Positions 1-9,872 of a DNA stretch of 64,000 nt are shown here, in pieces. The position numbers and the translations under genes are program-made. The notes beneath the pieces are model-generated. The model was not told where the DNA came from. It saw only the letters and a list, made by a program, of their open reading frames with translations, and ran no database searches. Each line of letters opens with the position of its first letter. Within the stretch, counting starts at the first letter, position 1. This stretch comes from Chloroflexota bacterium. Lineage in GTDB: Bacteria > Chloroflexota > Anaerolineae > 4572-78 > J111. The DNA is taken from the NCBI GenBank assembly GCA_016860845.1, contig BOKF01000045.1, forward strand, positions 1 to 64,000, written 5' to 3'.

Positions 1-10
1 TTTTTAATTA

Positions 11-90
11 GGACACAGATTTCGCAGATTCACACAGATTTTCTTTAAAAATTTTGCTTTATCTGCGTTTATCTGTGTGAATCTGTGTCC
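11..90. repeat. Imperfect inverted repeat upstream of the patatin gene
   Basis: The 30-nt arm 11-40 (begins GGACACAGATTTCGCAG) pairs with 61-90 (ends GTGAATCTGTGTCC) around an A/T-rich loop. It looks like a dispersed intergenic palindrome. A second element of related style lies at 4066-4129. Confidence 0.75.
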
Positions 91-181
91 TATTCGTAGC
101 CCGTTGTGAAAAGTGCAAACATAGTGAACCGTTGATCATTGACCATTTACTGTTGACGATTGGTTTAAGCCTCATGTACCA

Positions 182-211
182 TTGATGCAACCGGCCACAA
201 TATGGTATAAT
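182..211 (+). promoter_or_regulatory. Putative sigma70-type promoter of the patatin gene
   Basis: TTGATG (182-187) and a consensus TATAAT (206-211) are separated by 18 nt and lie about 36 nt before the ATG at 248. The -10 box is perfect and the -35 box is weak. No operator is recognised beside it. Confidence 0.5.
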
Positions 212-247
212 TGTTAAAATCACGTCCGGTGGGATTGGCCATTACCA

Positions 248-1936
248 ATGGTTGAAATAAATTCAAAATACCAACTCATCGAAGAAAGCCTGCAGCGCAT
301 CCCTTTCTTCAAATCGTGTTCCACCGAAACCCTGGCAGCCATTTCAGCCAAACTGCACAAGGTTCATTTTGAGCATGGCGAAGTCGTTTTTGTGGAAAAC
401 AGCCTGGGCGATTCGATGTATTTGATCGAGTCCGGCCAGGTGAAGGTTTCGGTCAACACGGGGGCGGGACAACAGGAAAAAATCGTTAACTACTTGGGGC
501 CAGGCAACTTTTTTGGCGAGATGGCCCTGTTGTTGAACCAGCGCCGCTCGGCGACAGTGACGGTGGTGATTGACGCCGATTTATGGGTTTTGCGCAAAGG
601 GGATATGGATGACCTCTTGGCTGACCACCCCGAGATCGCCCTGCAATTGACCCGCGAATTGAGCCGCCGCCTCAGCGATGCAGTCATGGAAGTTGAGAAA
701 CGGCCCGGCTATACCCTGACGGCCATTTTTGGCCCTGAAGCGTGGCGGCTGGCCGAACATGTCCACCGCTTGACCCACCAACGGGTCGTTTTGTTCGATG
801 CCAGCGGGACCAACTTGAATGAGCAAATCAACCCCAGCGCTCAAAATGAGAACCTGGTGGTCCTGGAAGCGATGGATAACTTATCCAGCGCTACTCTGGT
901 TGAAACCTTGAGCATCCTGGTGGATGGTTATGATTGGGTCCTGGTTGCCTTACCCACAGAACACAACGAGGTTACGGCCAAGGCCCTGCAACTGGTCCGG
1001 GCGACCGTCCTGCTCAAAACTCCAGCCGAGGCGTGGATCAGCGAATTGTCCACAGGGCCGATTTTTAGTTGTAACAATACCGAGGCTGAATTGGCCCGGA
1101 CAGCTCGTAAAATTACCCAGCGCGTAATTGGCCTGGCCATGTCCAGCGGCGGCGCCAGAGGGATTGCCCACATCGGCGTCTTGATGGCGCTCCAAGAAGC
1201 CAAGATTCCGGTTGATATGATCGCCGGTACCAGCGCCGGTTCGCTCTTTGGCGGGTTGTATGCTTGTGGCAAGTCGCCCGACGAAATTGCCCGCTTTGCC
1301 AAAAACCTGGTCAAACTGATTGAATTCAAAAGCGGCCTGTGGGATCCCCGCTTGACTTTGCCCTGGAATGGGCTGATCAAAGGCAACGCCACTCTAAAAT
1401 ATCTGGATAAACAATTCAAGCACGCTACCTTTGCCGACACCCAAATTCCTTTTTATGTTGTCGCCGCCGATGTCATGTCGGGTGAGGAAATTGTTTTTGA
1501 AGAAGGTCCACTGGCCGAGGCCCTGAGAGCCAGCATCGGCATGATTGGCATCTTTTCGCCCTACCAGCTCAACGGGCATTATTTGATTGACGGCGGCGCC
1601 GTCAACCCGGTGCCGGCCAGCATCCTGGCTGAAAAAGGCGCCAACATCATTATCGCTTCCAGCGTTATCCCTTCGATTGAAGAAGAAAGGGTGCGGGGAC
1701 GGATGAAGTCTGGTCAGCCGCTCAACCCCAATTTCTTTGGCGTATTAACCAGTATGATGGCAATTATGGAGCGGGAGATTGTCAAAACTCGGATGAGTCC
1801 GGTAGATGTGTTGATCAGGCCGCGGGTGGAACTGCTAACCTCGATGGATTATGATAAGGCCGACGAATTTATCCGCCTGGGCCGCGAAGCGACCGAACGG
1901 GAAATGCCCTTGTTGCGGAAATTGCTCAGCCATTAG
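248..1936 (+). CDS. cNMP-binding domain / patatin-like phospholipase (NTE/RssA type)
   Basis: This 562-aa cytoplasmic protein carries an N-terminal cyclic-nucleotide-binding beta-roll (about residues 15-135, with GEMALLLNQRRSATV typical of the phosphate-binding cassette). Residues 150-290 form a linker of alpha/beta character resembling a degraded MinD-like fold. The C-terminal patatin domain has a glycine-rich oxyanion motif SSGGARG, the nucleophile elbow GTSAGS near residue 327 and the DGG catalytic dyad near 448. Serine hydrolases of this type cleave lysophospholipid or phospholipid esters. The N-terminal domain suggests nucleotide-gated activity, but which ligand binds is not visible. The sensor kinase gene follows after 53 bp. 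Confidence 0.9.
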   Translation: MVEINSKYQLIEESLQRIPFFKSCSTETLAAISAKLHKVHFEHGEVVFVENSLGDSMYLIESGQVKVSVNTGAGQQEKIVNYLGPGNFFGEMALLLNQRRSATVTVVIDADLWVLRKGDMDDLLADHPEIALQLTRELSRRLSDAVMEVEKRPGYTLTAIFGPEAWRLAEHVHRLTHQRVVLFDASGTNLNEQINPSAQNENLVVLEAMDNLSSATLVETLSILVDGYDWVLVALPTEHNEVTAKALQLVRATVLLKTPAEAWISELSTGPIFSCNNTEAELARTARKITQRVIGLAMSSGGARGIAHIGVLMALQEAKIPVDMIAGTSAGSLFGGLYACGKSPDEIARFAKNLVKLIEFKSGLWDPRLTLPWNGLIKGNATLKYLDKQFKHATFADTQIPFYVVAADVMSGEEIVFEEGPLAEALRASIGMIGIFSPYQLNGHYLIDGGAVNPVPASILAEKGANIIIASSVIPSIEEERVRGRMKSGQPLNPNFFGVLTSMMAIMEREIVKTRMSPVDVLIRPRVELLTSMDYDKADEFIRLGREATEREMPLLRKLLSH

Positions 1937-1989
1937 CCCTTTTTTCTGGATTGAGCTAGGATTAGTTGATAAAGTAACAGGGTGACAGC

Positions 1990-3267
1990 TTGAGCACTAT
2001 GACCGAGCCACAGGAATTAGCAACCCTCAGAGAAAAAGTAAATAATCTGGAAGCCAACTTTCAGGAAGCCCAACATCGCATCGCCGTGTTGCATGTGGTG
2101 CATGAAGTGGCCGGGTCGCTCGCTTCCGAGCTAAATTTGGATCCCCTGCTCCATAAAATTCTGGCTGCTGCCGTTGAGGTGATGCATGCGTCGGCTGGCT
2201 CGCTGATTTTGCTTGACGAGCTGACCGACGAGCTGGTATTTGCCGTGATCGAGGGTGGGGGAGGGGAAAACCTCAAAGGGGTGCGCTTTGCCCGCGACAA
2301 GGGTATCGCCGGGTGGGTGGCGACGCACCGCAAACCCTTAATCGTAGACGATGTCAATAAGGACAACCGCTATTACCAGAGTATTGCCGACACCTTTAAC
2401 TTCAAGCTGACTTCGCTGCTGTGCGTACCGATGATCTCGCGCAATAAGCTCATTGGTGTCTTGCAGGTGCTGCAAAGCAAGCCGGATCATTATTTTGGCG
2501 ATTTGGATCAGATCTTGCTGACGACCTTTGCCAATCAAGCGGCTATTGCCATCGAGAATGCTCGTCTTTATGAGAGCCTTAAAGAAGAACGGGATCGGCT
2601 CGTGGTCGTCGAAGATGAAATCCGCAAGCGTCTGGCCCGTGATCTGCATGATGGTCCCACCCAATTATTGGCCTCGATCATCATGAGCCTGACTTTTACC
2701 AAGGAGCTTATCAAGCACGCCCCGGAACATGCTCTGGCGGAAATTGATCTGAACCTGGGGGTGTCCGAAAAAGCGCTCAAACAACTGCGCACTTTCCTGT
2801 TCGATCTACGTCCAGTGATTCTGGAAACCCAGGGCTTGATTCCGGCTCTGGAGGTCTACACGGAGCGGCTGGCCGAAACAGACAATCTCAATATTATTTT
2901 AACGACCGAGGACGAATTTGAGCGGCTCTCGCCCAGGGCAGAGGTCGCAATTTTTGCCGTGATTCAAGAAGCGGTCAATAACGCCAAAAAGTACGCCCAG
3001 GCGTCACGGATTGATTTGATTCTCCGCCCGGATGTGAGCCAAAACACTCTGACTGTTTTAATCAAAGATGACGGCAAGGGTTTCGATGTGCACGTTATGA
3101 AAGCCGGTTACGACCAGCGCGGCAGCCTGGGTATGATCAATATGCAAGAACGAACCAGCGCCATCAACGGCGTCTTTACCATCCATTCCGAGGTGGGCCG
3201 CGGTACCGAAGTGATTTTGAGCCTGCCTCTGGATGAAAATCTCTTGAGCCATTCAAAGGACATCTAA
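1990..3267 (+). CDS. GAF-domain sensor histidine kinase (NarX/DesK-type HisKA_3)
   Basis: The 425-aa protein is soluble, with no membrane segment. A short coiled coil (residues 10-40) precedes a GAF domain (about 45-195) containing GIAGWVATHRKPLIVDDV. The phosphoacceptor motif RDLHDGPTQ lies near residue 217-225 (His about 220), and a HATPase_c domain ends the protein with NNAKKYA, DDGKGFD and GLGMI-like GSLGMI motifs. I chose the TTG start at 1990 because AGGGTGA sits 4 nt upstream; an ATG nine bases later is the alternative. No NarL-type response regulator is next to it, so its partner is elsewhere or it acts through the neighbours. The GAF ligand is unknown. Confidence 0.9.
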   Translation: MSTMTEPQELATLREKVNNLEANFQEAQHRIAVLHVVHEVAGSLASELNLDPLLHKILAAAVEVMHASAGSLILLDELTDELVFAVIEGGGGENLKGVRFARDKGIAGWVATHRKPLIVDDVNKDNRYYQSIADTFNFKLTSLLCVPMISRNKLIGVLQVLQSKPDHYFGDLDQILLTTFANQAAIAIENARLYESLKEERDRLVVVEDEIRKRLARDLHDGPTQLLASIIMSLTFTKELIKHAPEHALAEIDLNLGVSEKALKQLRTFLFDLRPVILETQGLIPALEVYTERLAETDNLNIILTTEDEFERLSPRAEVAIFAVIQEAVNNAKKYAQASRIDLILRPDVSQNTLTVLIKDDGKGFDVHVMKAGYDQRGSLGMINMQERTSAINGVFTIHSEVGRGTEVILSLPLDENLLSHSKDI

Positions 3268-3273
3268 GCAGCT

Positions 3274-4035
3274 ATGGACCTGGCCCTCTCCTTTTTCTTA
3301 CGCCTCGTGTTGGGCCACATGATCGGCGACTTCGTTTTACAGCCTTACTGGCTCGTCCTGGCTAAACGCAAAGGCTGGCCGGGCTTGTTGATTCATGTGG
3401 GCATTGTCACTTTTACCACGGCTATTCTGGCCTGGAATGCCATTCCTGTTTGGTGGGTCTGGATGATTGTTTTGTTCTTTGGCCATCTGTTTATTGATCA
3501 ATTTCGCACCTTTGTCTTTACCGACAACAGCAAAGGCAAAGGCTTATTACTGCTCATCCTGGACCAATTTGCTCACTTCATCCTGATTGCCCTGCTCTCC
3601 TGGGTGGCCGCCGGCTGGACCTTTTCTGATTTGCAGGTTTTACTCAGCCCTGAAGCTCTGAACCAATACCGGATGATGGCCTACTTGATTGGCCTGGCCA
3701 CCGTCATCGGCGTGGCTCCGGTTTTAGAAGCAGAGGTGGCTGTGGCTGTTCTGGCAACCCAGGGCACGGAAATCAAACAGACGGTCGCTATTGATTCGAT
3801 GGATCGCTTCCTGGGTGGGGCCGAGCGAATCGCAGCGACCTTCCTGATCTTGTTAGGTTTCGGTCTCTTTGCCCCCTTCGTTTTTCTACCCCGGCTGGGC
3901 CTGATGATTTATCAGGGCCAGGCTAACTCCAATCGGACCACGATGATCACTAAAGTGGTCACCAGTTTTGTCTCCGCAATCGTCGTCGGATTTATCCTCT
4001 ACAATATCCCCATGCCGATGATTTTCTTGTCATAA
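3274..4035 (+). CDS. DUF3307 family multi-pass membrane protein
   Basis: The 253-aa protein starts LRLVLGHMIGDFVLQPYWL, the hallmark N-terminus of the DUF3307 family, and has about six hydrophobic segments across its length. The conserved His/Asp pairs of the first two helices (GHMIGDF, HLFIDQF) are kept and would lie near or in the membrane. The family has no established biochemical function. It begins 6 bp after the histidine kinase stop, so the two are probably co-transcribed. Confidence 0.8.
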   Translation: MDLALSFFLRLVLGHMIGDFVLQPYWLVLAKRKGWPGLLIHVGIVTFTTAILAWNAIPVWWVWMIVLFFGHLFIDQFRTFVFTDNSKGKGLLLLILDQFAHFILIALLSWVAAGWTFSDLQVLLSPEALNQYRMMAYLIGLATVIGVAPVLEAEVAVAVLATQGTEIKQTVAIDSMDRFLGGAERIAATFLILLGFGLFAPFVFLPRLGLMIYQGQANSNRTTMITKVVTSFVSAIVVGFILYNIPMPMIFLS

Positions 4036-4065
4036 CCCAAGATTGCCACTTTGGACTGGTTTTCG

Positions 4066-4129
4066 CCACAGAGGCACAGAGGTACAAAGATTTTTTATTA
4101 TTTTTCTCTGTGTCTTCGTCTCTCTGTGG
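4066..4129. repeat. Inverted repeat between genes
   Basis: CCACAGAGGCACAGAG (from 4066) faces CTCTGTG...CTCTCTGTGG (ending 4129) across an A/T-rich centre. It can form a hairpin and may terminate the upstream operon, but it resembles the dispersed repeat style of the genome more than a classic terminator. Confidence 0.65.
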
Positions 4130-4267
4130 TAAATTTTGAGTTTGCTAAAGTGGGTATGAGTTATCATAACTGGCCCGCCATGTAAAACGCTGGCCTCCAT
4201 AGGTTTTCAAAAAATGATTCCAATCCTATAATACCCTCGTATCTGGCTGATTTTTGAGGGATAACTT

Positions 4268-5356
4268 ATGGAAAATCTAAGCAAAAAATGGCGGGGGGTT
4301 TTAGGACACCTGGGGGCATATGTCATTGTCATTGGGATGCTGGCGATGATTAATCTGCTCGCAGGGTCGGACGATCTCTGGTTTCGTTGGCCTGCCCTGG
4401 GTTGGGGAGTTTGGCTGGCCTTTCATCTTATGGGTATTTCTCTGGCGGCAATGAAAGATATGAGCGAGAAGTGGCGGGGATTTTTAGGACATCTCGGCTC
4501 ATATGTTATCATTATTACGATGCTGGGGCTGATAAATTTATTCTCCGACCCTCATAGTCTATGGGTCCAATGGCCAGCTTTGGGCTGGGGAGCTGCGCTC
4601 GCACTCCATTTCCTTAGAACTCTTCTGGGCAAAGAGGAAACCGAAGAAGAACGGAAGGCCCGTCAAGAGCTACGGCGCGAACACCGGGGGCACCGGCGAG
4701 AACGCCGCGAACGGAGCTTTCAGCAAGATGAGGCAGAAAGTTCGGCTGGCCTGCCTCCAGAACGTAAAAAAGAAGAACACCCCCAGCGAGCCGACTATCC
4801 CCCCATCAATCAGGAGCGGACAAACCCAGCGATCCACGCCCATTTAGATAAAGCTTTGGCTTACCAGGCTCAAATTGAGAATCTGATTAAATCCACCTCC
4901 AATAGCAGTACCCGCGCTCGTTTGCAGGATTTGGCAGCCCAGGTAAGCGACTGGATTGAGGCGATTGAGGACTTGGTGAAACGGATTGACAGTTTTCAGG
5001 GAAACAACCTGATCCGCCAGGATTTGGAAGCAGTGCCGCAGGCGATTGCCAAGCTGGAAGCACAGCTAGCCCAGGAAAGCGATCCGGCCATTCACAACCA
5101 ACTGGAACGGACCTTGACCAGTCGCCGCAACCAGTTGGCCTCCCTGGAACGGCTGCAAACCACCATGAAGCGAGCAGAGATTCAAATCGAAAGCACCCTC
5201 TCCGCGCTGGGAACCATCTACTCCCAACTCCTCACCGGCGAATCCACCGATCATGTCGCCGATTACAGCCGCCTGTCGGGTGAGGTGGATGAGGAGGTCC
5301 GCTTGTTGCAGGATCGTTTGGAAGCGTTGGAAGAGGTCAAGTTGGGCCGGGCATAA
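4268..5356 (+). CDS. Tandem 2TM-domain protein with C-terminal coiled coil
   Basis: The 362-aa protein opens with two copies of the same roughly 50-residue unit. Each begins KWRG(V/F)LGHLG(A/S)YV and ends PALGWG followed by a second hydrophobic helix, giving four membrane helices (residues 1-120). This fits the 2TM domain family seen in bacterial membrane-bound regulators. A very basic Arg/Glu-rich segment (125-160) follows, then a long cytoplasmic helical region (190-362) that looks like a coiled coil. The internal duplication is obvious at protein level and the DNA copies differ, so it is not recent. The function is unknown. Confidence 0.75.
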   Translation: MENLSKKWRGVLGHLGAYVIVIGMLAMINLLAGSDDLWFRWPALGWGVWLAFHLMGISLAAMKDMSEKWRGFLGHLGSYVIIITMLGLINLFSDPHSLWVQWPALGWGAALALHFLRTLLGKEETEEERKARQELRREHRGHRRERRERSFQQDEAESSAGLPPERKKEEHPQRADYPPINQERTNPAIHAHLDKALAYQAQIENLIKSTSNSSTRARLQDLAAQVSDWIEAIEDLVKRIDSFQGNNLIRQDLEAVPQAIAKLEAQLAQESDPAIHNQLERTLTSRRNQLASLERLQTTMKRAEIQIESTLSALGTIYSQLLTGESTDHVADYSRLSGEVDEEVRLLQDRLEALEEVKLGRA

Positions 5357-5409
5357 AAACGGTTAAGAATTTGTTAGAATTACTCAAACTATATAAGATG
5401 GGAGTCCTA

Positions 5410-5439
5410 TTGCTTAAGACATTGAATTAATGGTACAAT
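5410..5439 (+). promoter_or_regulatory. Putative promoter of the DUF11/beta-propeller gene
   Basis: TTGCTT (5410-5415) and TACAAT (5434-5439) are 18 nt apart and about 70 nt upstream of the ATG, which has AAGGAG before it. The same hexamer pair occurs at 50093-50121 before the XPB helicase gene. Confidence 0.5.
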
Positions 5440-5510
5440 GGTCCTAAATTAACCGTACTTTCAAAAAAATAGGGGGGTAGTCCCTGGAATAGGCTGACAA
5501 GGAGTAAACA

Positions 5511-8500
5511 ATGAGGTTAGTTCAGCGACCCCTTCATTCGGTAGCTAAGGTCACGGCTTTGGCGGGATTAGGTCTCGGCATGGTCTGTGGCCTTTTGTTG
5601 TTATTGGGCGGGTTAGCGGCGCCGGTAACGGCAGCGCCGCTGGCGCTCTCGGTTTCAGGTAATATTACCAATAACACGGTTTGGGGGCCGGGCGATAGTC
5701 CAATCATTATCACGGGCACCGTCACCGTCATTTCTGGCACTTTAACGATTAGCCCTGGCGTCGAGGTCAAATTTGGTAGCAACACCGAATTGATTATCCA
5801 AACCAATGGTAAATTGGTTGCGAATGGGACCCTTACTCAGCCTATTACTTTCACCAGTAATGTCTCTCCCACTGCCAGTTGCGCTTGGAATACCATTCGT
5901 CTTTTTAGCGACGGTAACACTATCCGTCATAGTCTGATTGAGTACGCCCGCTGGGGGATTTACATTGAGCCATTCTCTGGGGGTCACAATATTAGCTCCA
6001 ATACCTTCCGCCAAAATGGCCTCTGCCTTCCTTCGCCGGTCGGGGCTGGCATTGCCGGTTCGCCGGATAACTCCACGATTGCCGATAATACCTTCGTTAA
6101 CAATAACTCAGCTATCTATGTGACCAAAGCCTCGGGAAATATCGTTTTAAACAATACAATTTCCGGCACCGGCCAGGCGGCGATTGCTTTTGTGCGCAGT
6201 GGTTCCACTTCTACCCGTTCTTCCAACAATCAGGTCCATAGCAATACCATTCGTTACGCTGGTGATTTTGGCATCTATATGGCGGTTGGCAGCGATAATT
6301 CGATTCTCAATAACAAAGTATTTAGCAATGCCAGCGGTATCAGGCTTGAAGATCAAAACGCCACTATCGGTAAACGCCTGACCATCCGCAACAACGATGT
6401 TTATAGTCATACCAACGGTTTTGGCTTGTATATCACCGATACGGCCGGTCTTGACCTCGGGGAAAACTTGATCCTGGATAACAGGCAGGGCGTCTTGTGG
6501 GATTTGAATAATGATCCCGGCAGCGCCGTGATTACCCGTAACGTTATCTGTCGCAATCCGGTTTACCTTTTCCGCAACAACGATGCCGCCAGCGTTACCG
6601 CCGCCCGTAACTGGTGGGGCACAAATAATCCGATCACCGGCACACAAATCCAGGGACCGGTGGTGATTACTCCCAATATGGTCCTATCAGCAACAGCAGT
6701 ACCAAACACCCTCCCGGCTGACGGCGTTTCGACCACAACCCTGACCGTTGCCCTGCAAGGCGGCGGCGAAACCGTGCCGGCTCGCGCCCGGACTATCGCC
6801 TTGACCACCACCACGGGCGCCATCTCACCCACAGTTGTGACCCTGAACAATAGTGGCATTGCTACGGCCACTTACACTTCAGCCAACATGCCAGGTGTGG
6901 CCGTGATTACCGCCACCGACATCTGCGCTTTTCAGATAACCTCCACCGTTACCCTGACCGCTGTCTATAACCTGGCCATTACCAAAACTACGGCTCTAAC
7001 CTGGGCCGTGCCGGGGCAGGTCGTTACTTATACTATCCAGTACAGCAACACCAGCAATTACACGGCCACCGGCGTGGTCATCAGCGATGCGCTGCCCGCT
7101 TTTAGCACCTATGTAGGCGACACCAGTGCTTTGACCCGGATCGGCTCAGGCGCTGGGCCTATTACCTGGACCGCAGGGACGCTACTACCCCATACCGGCA
7201 ACAGCTTTGTCCTGACTACCTCAATAACCAGCACAGCCACTTGTAACAGTTTTATTACCAACACCGTTTTCATCAGCGGGGCCGGCGGTGAACCAGCCCT
7301 CGGCGACAATTCCAGTTCGGTCTCCCGGCAGATCTTGTGCGGGGTAAACCTGGTGGTGGTCAAAAATGACGGGGTTGGTCTGAATGACCCGCGCCTCAAT
7401 GCGGCGGCGGGTGAATACATCACCTATACGATCAGCGTCAACAACATGGGCAACCAACTGGCCTCAAACGTCATCCTCAGCGACACCCTGCCGGCCAACA
7501 CCATTTTCAATGCGGCACGCAGCACTTCCGGCTGGACTCTGGCCGGCGGCGGCGTTTATACTATTAGTTTGGGCAATTTAGCCGGCAGTGGCGGCGGCAC
7601 GGTGGTCTACTTTGTGGCGCAAGTTGACCCTAACCTGTCGTGCGCCATCACTCAGACGGTCAACACGGCCACAGCCACTAGCAACGGCCCGGAAATTTAC
7701 CCTCCCGACAACACTTCTAATGAGCAGACGCCCGTTATTTGCGTTTCTCCTGTCCTTCAACTCTCGAAGGATGATAATGTTGCCTGTGCTATTCCTAACC
7801 AGCTCATTGATTACACCATCACTGTGACCAATCCTACCGGCGCCCCGGCCAATAATTTGGTCTTAACTGAATTCTTACCTACAAACACGACGTTTCAAGG
7901 GCCACTCGGGGTCTGGACTTCAGGACCAGGTAATACTTTCATCCATCCTATCAGCACCTTGAATTCCGGCTCACCCACCCATACTGTTTTTTCGGTGTTG
8001 GTTAACCCGGCCATTCCTACAACAACCACGGCTATCACCAACGTGGTTACGTTGCAGCCAAGCGGCTTAAACTTTATGCTGACCACGCCTATTTCGACCA
8101 GTGCGCCCGACTTGTATGTCATCAAGAATGACAACATCGAGCTGCTCAGCACCGCTGCCGCCGCAACCATCGCTCGCCTGGAACAGAAACTCGGCCCACT
8201 GCCCTGGCTGGAGGCGGTCAAAGGAGAGGGTCTCGATTCCCAGGCCATCGCGGCCAAGCCGGGTGATGTCATTTCGTACACCCTGGCTTTTGGCAACGCC
8301 GGGACCAGCCCGGCCACTAATGTGGTCATCAGCGAAACTTTGCCGGCCAACACGACGTTCCTCGGCCCAGCCTACTGGACAGCCGTCAACGCCAATACTT
8401 ACGTCTACACTATTTCGACCCTGCTGCCCGGTAACGGCGGCAATCTGGACTTCAGGGTGCGGGTAGCCAATCCCTTCCCGATAGGCACTTCGGGAGTCAC

Positions 8501-9746
8501 CAATACCGTTCAGATAGCAGGCACAGGACTGTCAGAGTGTGATACCAGCAACAATATCAGCCGTGAGTTTACCCGGATTGATGGAACGGTAGTGGGTTCA
8601 AACACCCTCTACCTACCCCTCATCTTTAAAACCAGCCAGACAAGCCCGACCACCCCGACCCCACCCCCGACCCCCACTCCGTTAGCCTACGTCTCCGATG
8701 TTAAAGCCGACCCGGATACAAACCAGGTCTTTGTGGCCAGCCCGCGCCACGATTGGGTTTATGTGATCAACGGCAGCAACGATACTCTGGCGCGCAATGT
8801 ACCGGTAGGTCATGGGCCTACCGGCCTGACCGTACTTGACGGCGCTGCTCCGGCCAACAATAAAGTTTTTGTAGCGCACCAATACGGAGCCAACCAGTGG
8901 CATCCCGGGTTTATGGCATTTGGGGTCAACGATACGTCAGCGCACGTTACCGCCGACGGCGGTTACGCCGGCGCTGCCCCGATCAAAACGGCGGCCAACG
9001 CCGTAAATAACAACCGGGTGTACGTGTCGAACTATTTTGACAAACTGGCTGTTTTCAATGGAAATTCCGGGCCGCCGGAGGCGCGGGTCGGCTGGGTTGT
9101 CCAAAAAGCGTTTCAGGGCGCCTACGGGATTGACACCAGCAGCGCCACCAACCGGGTTTATCTGGCCACCCGTGATACCGGTGAACTGGTCGTCTTCGAC
9201 GGTAACGGCGACCGCTTGCTCCAGAGCAACTACATCCCGACGCATGTGAAGCCGCCGCAGGCGTGCAGCCTGTGGAGCGTGGCTGTCAATGAGACAACAG
9301 GGCATGTGTTTGTCCCCTGCCCTCAACTCAGCAAAGTTTTTGTACTCCAGGAGAGCCAGGTTTCTGTTTTGGACCTGGAGGCTCTGGGGACACTGGAAGA
9401 ACGAGACGGCTTTCTGGCCCTGGTCGTCTCCCCGCAGGCGGCTCCCTGGCTGGCCGACATCAGTATCCCCAACGGCGCAAACCTGGGTCAAGAAGGCATT
9501 GCCGTAGATACCTCAACGGGTCGAGTTTTTATTACCAATGGGCAGAACAACAGCCTGGTTATTTTGCAGGATGGAACCACCCCAGCCTACGTGACGACAG
9601 TGGCCGTCGGGACAAAGCCCCAGGGAGTGGATGTTAACCCGGCCACCCAGAAGGTTTACGTGGGGAATACCGGCAGCAACTCCGTGACGGTGCTGAATGC
9701 AGCCTCGCCTTTTAGCGTCATCAAAACAATTCAGCTAGCGCCGTGA
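5511..9746 (+). CDS. Large exported protein: beta-helix, DUF11 repeats and YVTN-type beta-propeller
   Basis: The 1411-aa protein starts with a signal peptide (hydrophobic core about residues 20-42, ending PVTAAP). Residues 60-380 are Asn-rich right-handed beta-helix repeats (SSNTF, NNTIS, NSILNN), as in NosD-like proteins. An Ig/invasin-like domain follows (about 390-490), then four or five DUF11 domains (490-1035) recognisable by YTI...N.G...A..V..(S/T)DTLP. A linker TPTPPPTPTPL (about 1050) joins a C-terminal beta-propeller of YncE/YVTN type with units such as NRVYVSNY and GRVFITNG. It is probably surface-anchored or secreted. No sortase or PEP-CTERM signal is visible, so how it is held is unclear. 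Binding of cell-surface or extracellular ligands is inferred from architecture only. Confidence 0.85.
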   Translation: MRLVQRPLHSVAKVTALAGLGLGMVCGLLLLLGGLAAPVTAAPLALSVSGNITNNTVWGPGDSPIIITGTVTVISGTLTISPGVEVKFGSNTELIIQTNGKLVANGTLTQPITFTSNVSPTASCAWNTIRLFSDGNTIRHSLIEYARWGIYIEPFSGGHNISSNTFRQNGLCLPSPVGAGIAGSPDNSTIADNTFVNNNSAIYVTKASGNIVLNNTISGTGQAAIAFVRSGSTSTRSSNNQVHSNTIRYAGDFGIYMAVGSDNSILNNKVFSNASGIRLEDQNATIGKRLTIRNNDVYSHTNGFGLYITDTAGLDLGENLILDNRQGVLWDLNNDPGSAVITRNVICRNPVYLFRNNDAASVTAARNWWGTNNPITGTQIQGPVVITPNMVLSATAVPNTLPADGVSTTTLTVALQGGGETVPARARTIALTTTTGAISPTVVTLNNSGIATATYTSANMPGVAVITATDICAFQITSTVTLTAVYNLAITKTTALTWAVPGQVVTYTIQYSNTSNYTATGVVISDALPAFSTYVGDTSALTRIGSGAGPITWTAGTLLPHTGNSFVLTTSITSTATCNSFITNTVFISGAGGEPALGDNSSSVSRQILCGVNLVVVKNDGVGLNDPRLNAAAGEYITYTISVNNMGNQLASNVILSDTLPANTIFNAARSTSGWTLAGGGVYTISLGNLAGSGGGTVVYFVAQVDPNLSCAITQTVNTATATSNGPEIYPPDNTSNEQTPVICVSPVLQLSKDDNVACAIPNQLIDYTITVTNPTGAPANNLVLTEFLPTNTTFQGPLGVWTSGPGNTFIHPISTLNSGSPTHTVFSVLVNPAIPTTTTAITNVVTLQPSGLNFMLTTPISTSAPDLYVIKNDNIELLSTAAAATIARLEQKLGPLPWLEAVKGEGLDSQAIAAKPGDVISYTLAFGNAGTSPATNVVISETLPANTTFLGPAYWTAVNANTYVYTISTLLPGNGGNLDFRVRVANPFPIGTSGVTNTVQIAGTGLSECDTSNNISREFTRIDGTVVGSNTLYLPLIFKTSQTSPTTPTPPPTPTPLAYVSDVKADPDTNQVFVASPRHDWVYVINGSNDTLARNVPVGHGPTGLTVLDGAAPANNKVFVAHQYGANQWHPGFMAFGVNDTSAHVTADGGYAGAAPIKTAANAVNNNRVYVSNYFDKLAVFNGNSGPPEARVGWVVQKAFQGAYGIDTSSATNRVYLATRDTGELVVFDGNGDRLLQSNYIPTHVKPPQACSLWSVAVNETTGHVFVPCPQLSKVFVLQESQVSVLDLEALGTLEERDGFLALVVSPQAAPWLADISIPNGANLGQEGIAVDTSTGRVFITNGQNNSLVILQDGTTPAYVTTVAVGTKPQGVDVNPATQKVYVGNTGSNSVTVLNAASPFSVIKTIQLAP

Positions 9747-9817
9747 GGATTCACCGGATGAGTTTTGATACTCAGAATTGGCAGTAGTTTGCCTTGACGA
9801 ATAGGCCAGTGAGGATT

Positions 9818-9848
9818 GGAAGGCTGGATAAAGGAGTGCCAGCCTTCC
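9818..9848. repeat. Perfect 10-bp inverted repeat between convergent genes
   Basis: GGAAGGCTGG (9818-9827) faces CCAGCCTTCC (9839-9848), followed by more TTCCAG-type units. It lies between the convergent propeller gene and parB and may act as a bidirectional terminator. The same GGAAGG/CCTTCC motif recurs at about 26573-26650. Confidence 0.65.
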
Positions 9849-9872
9849 AGTCTTCCAGCCCTCCCCCTATGC

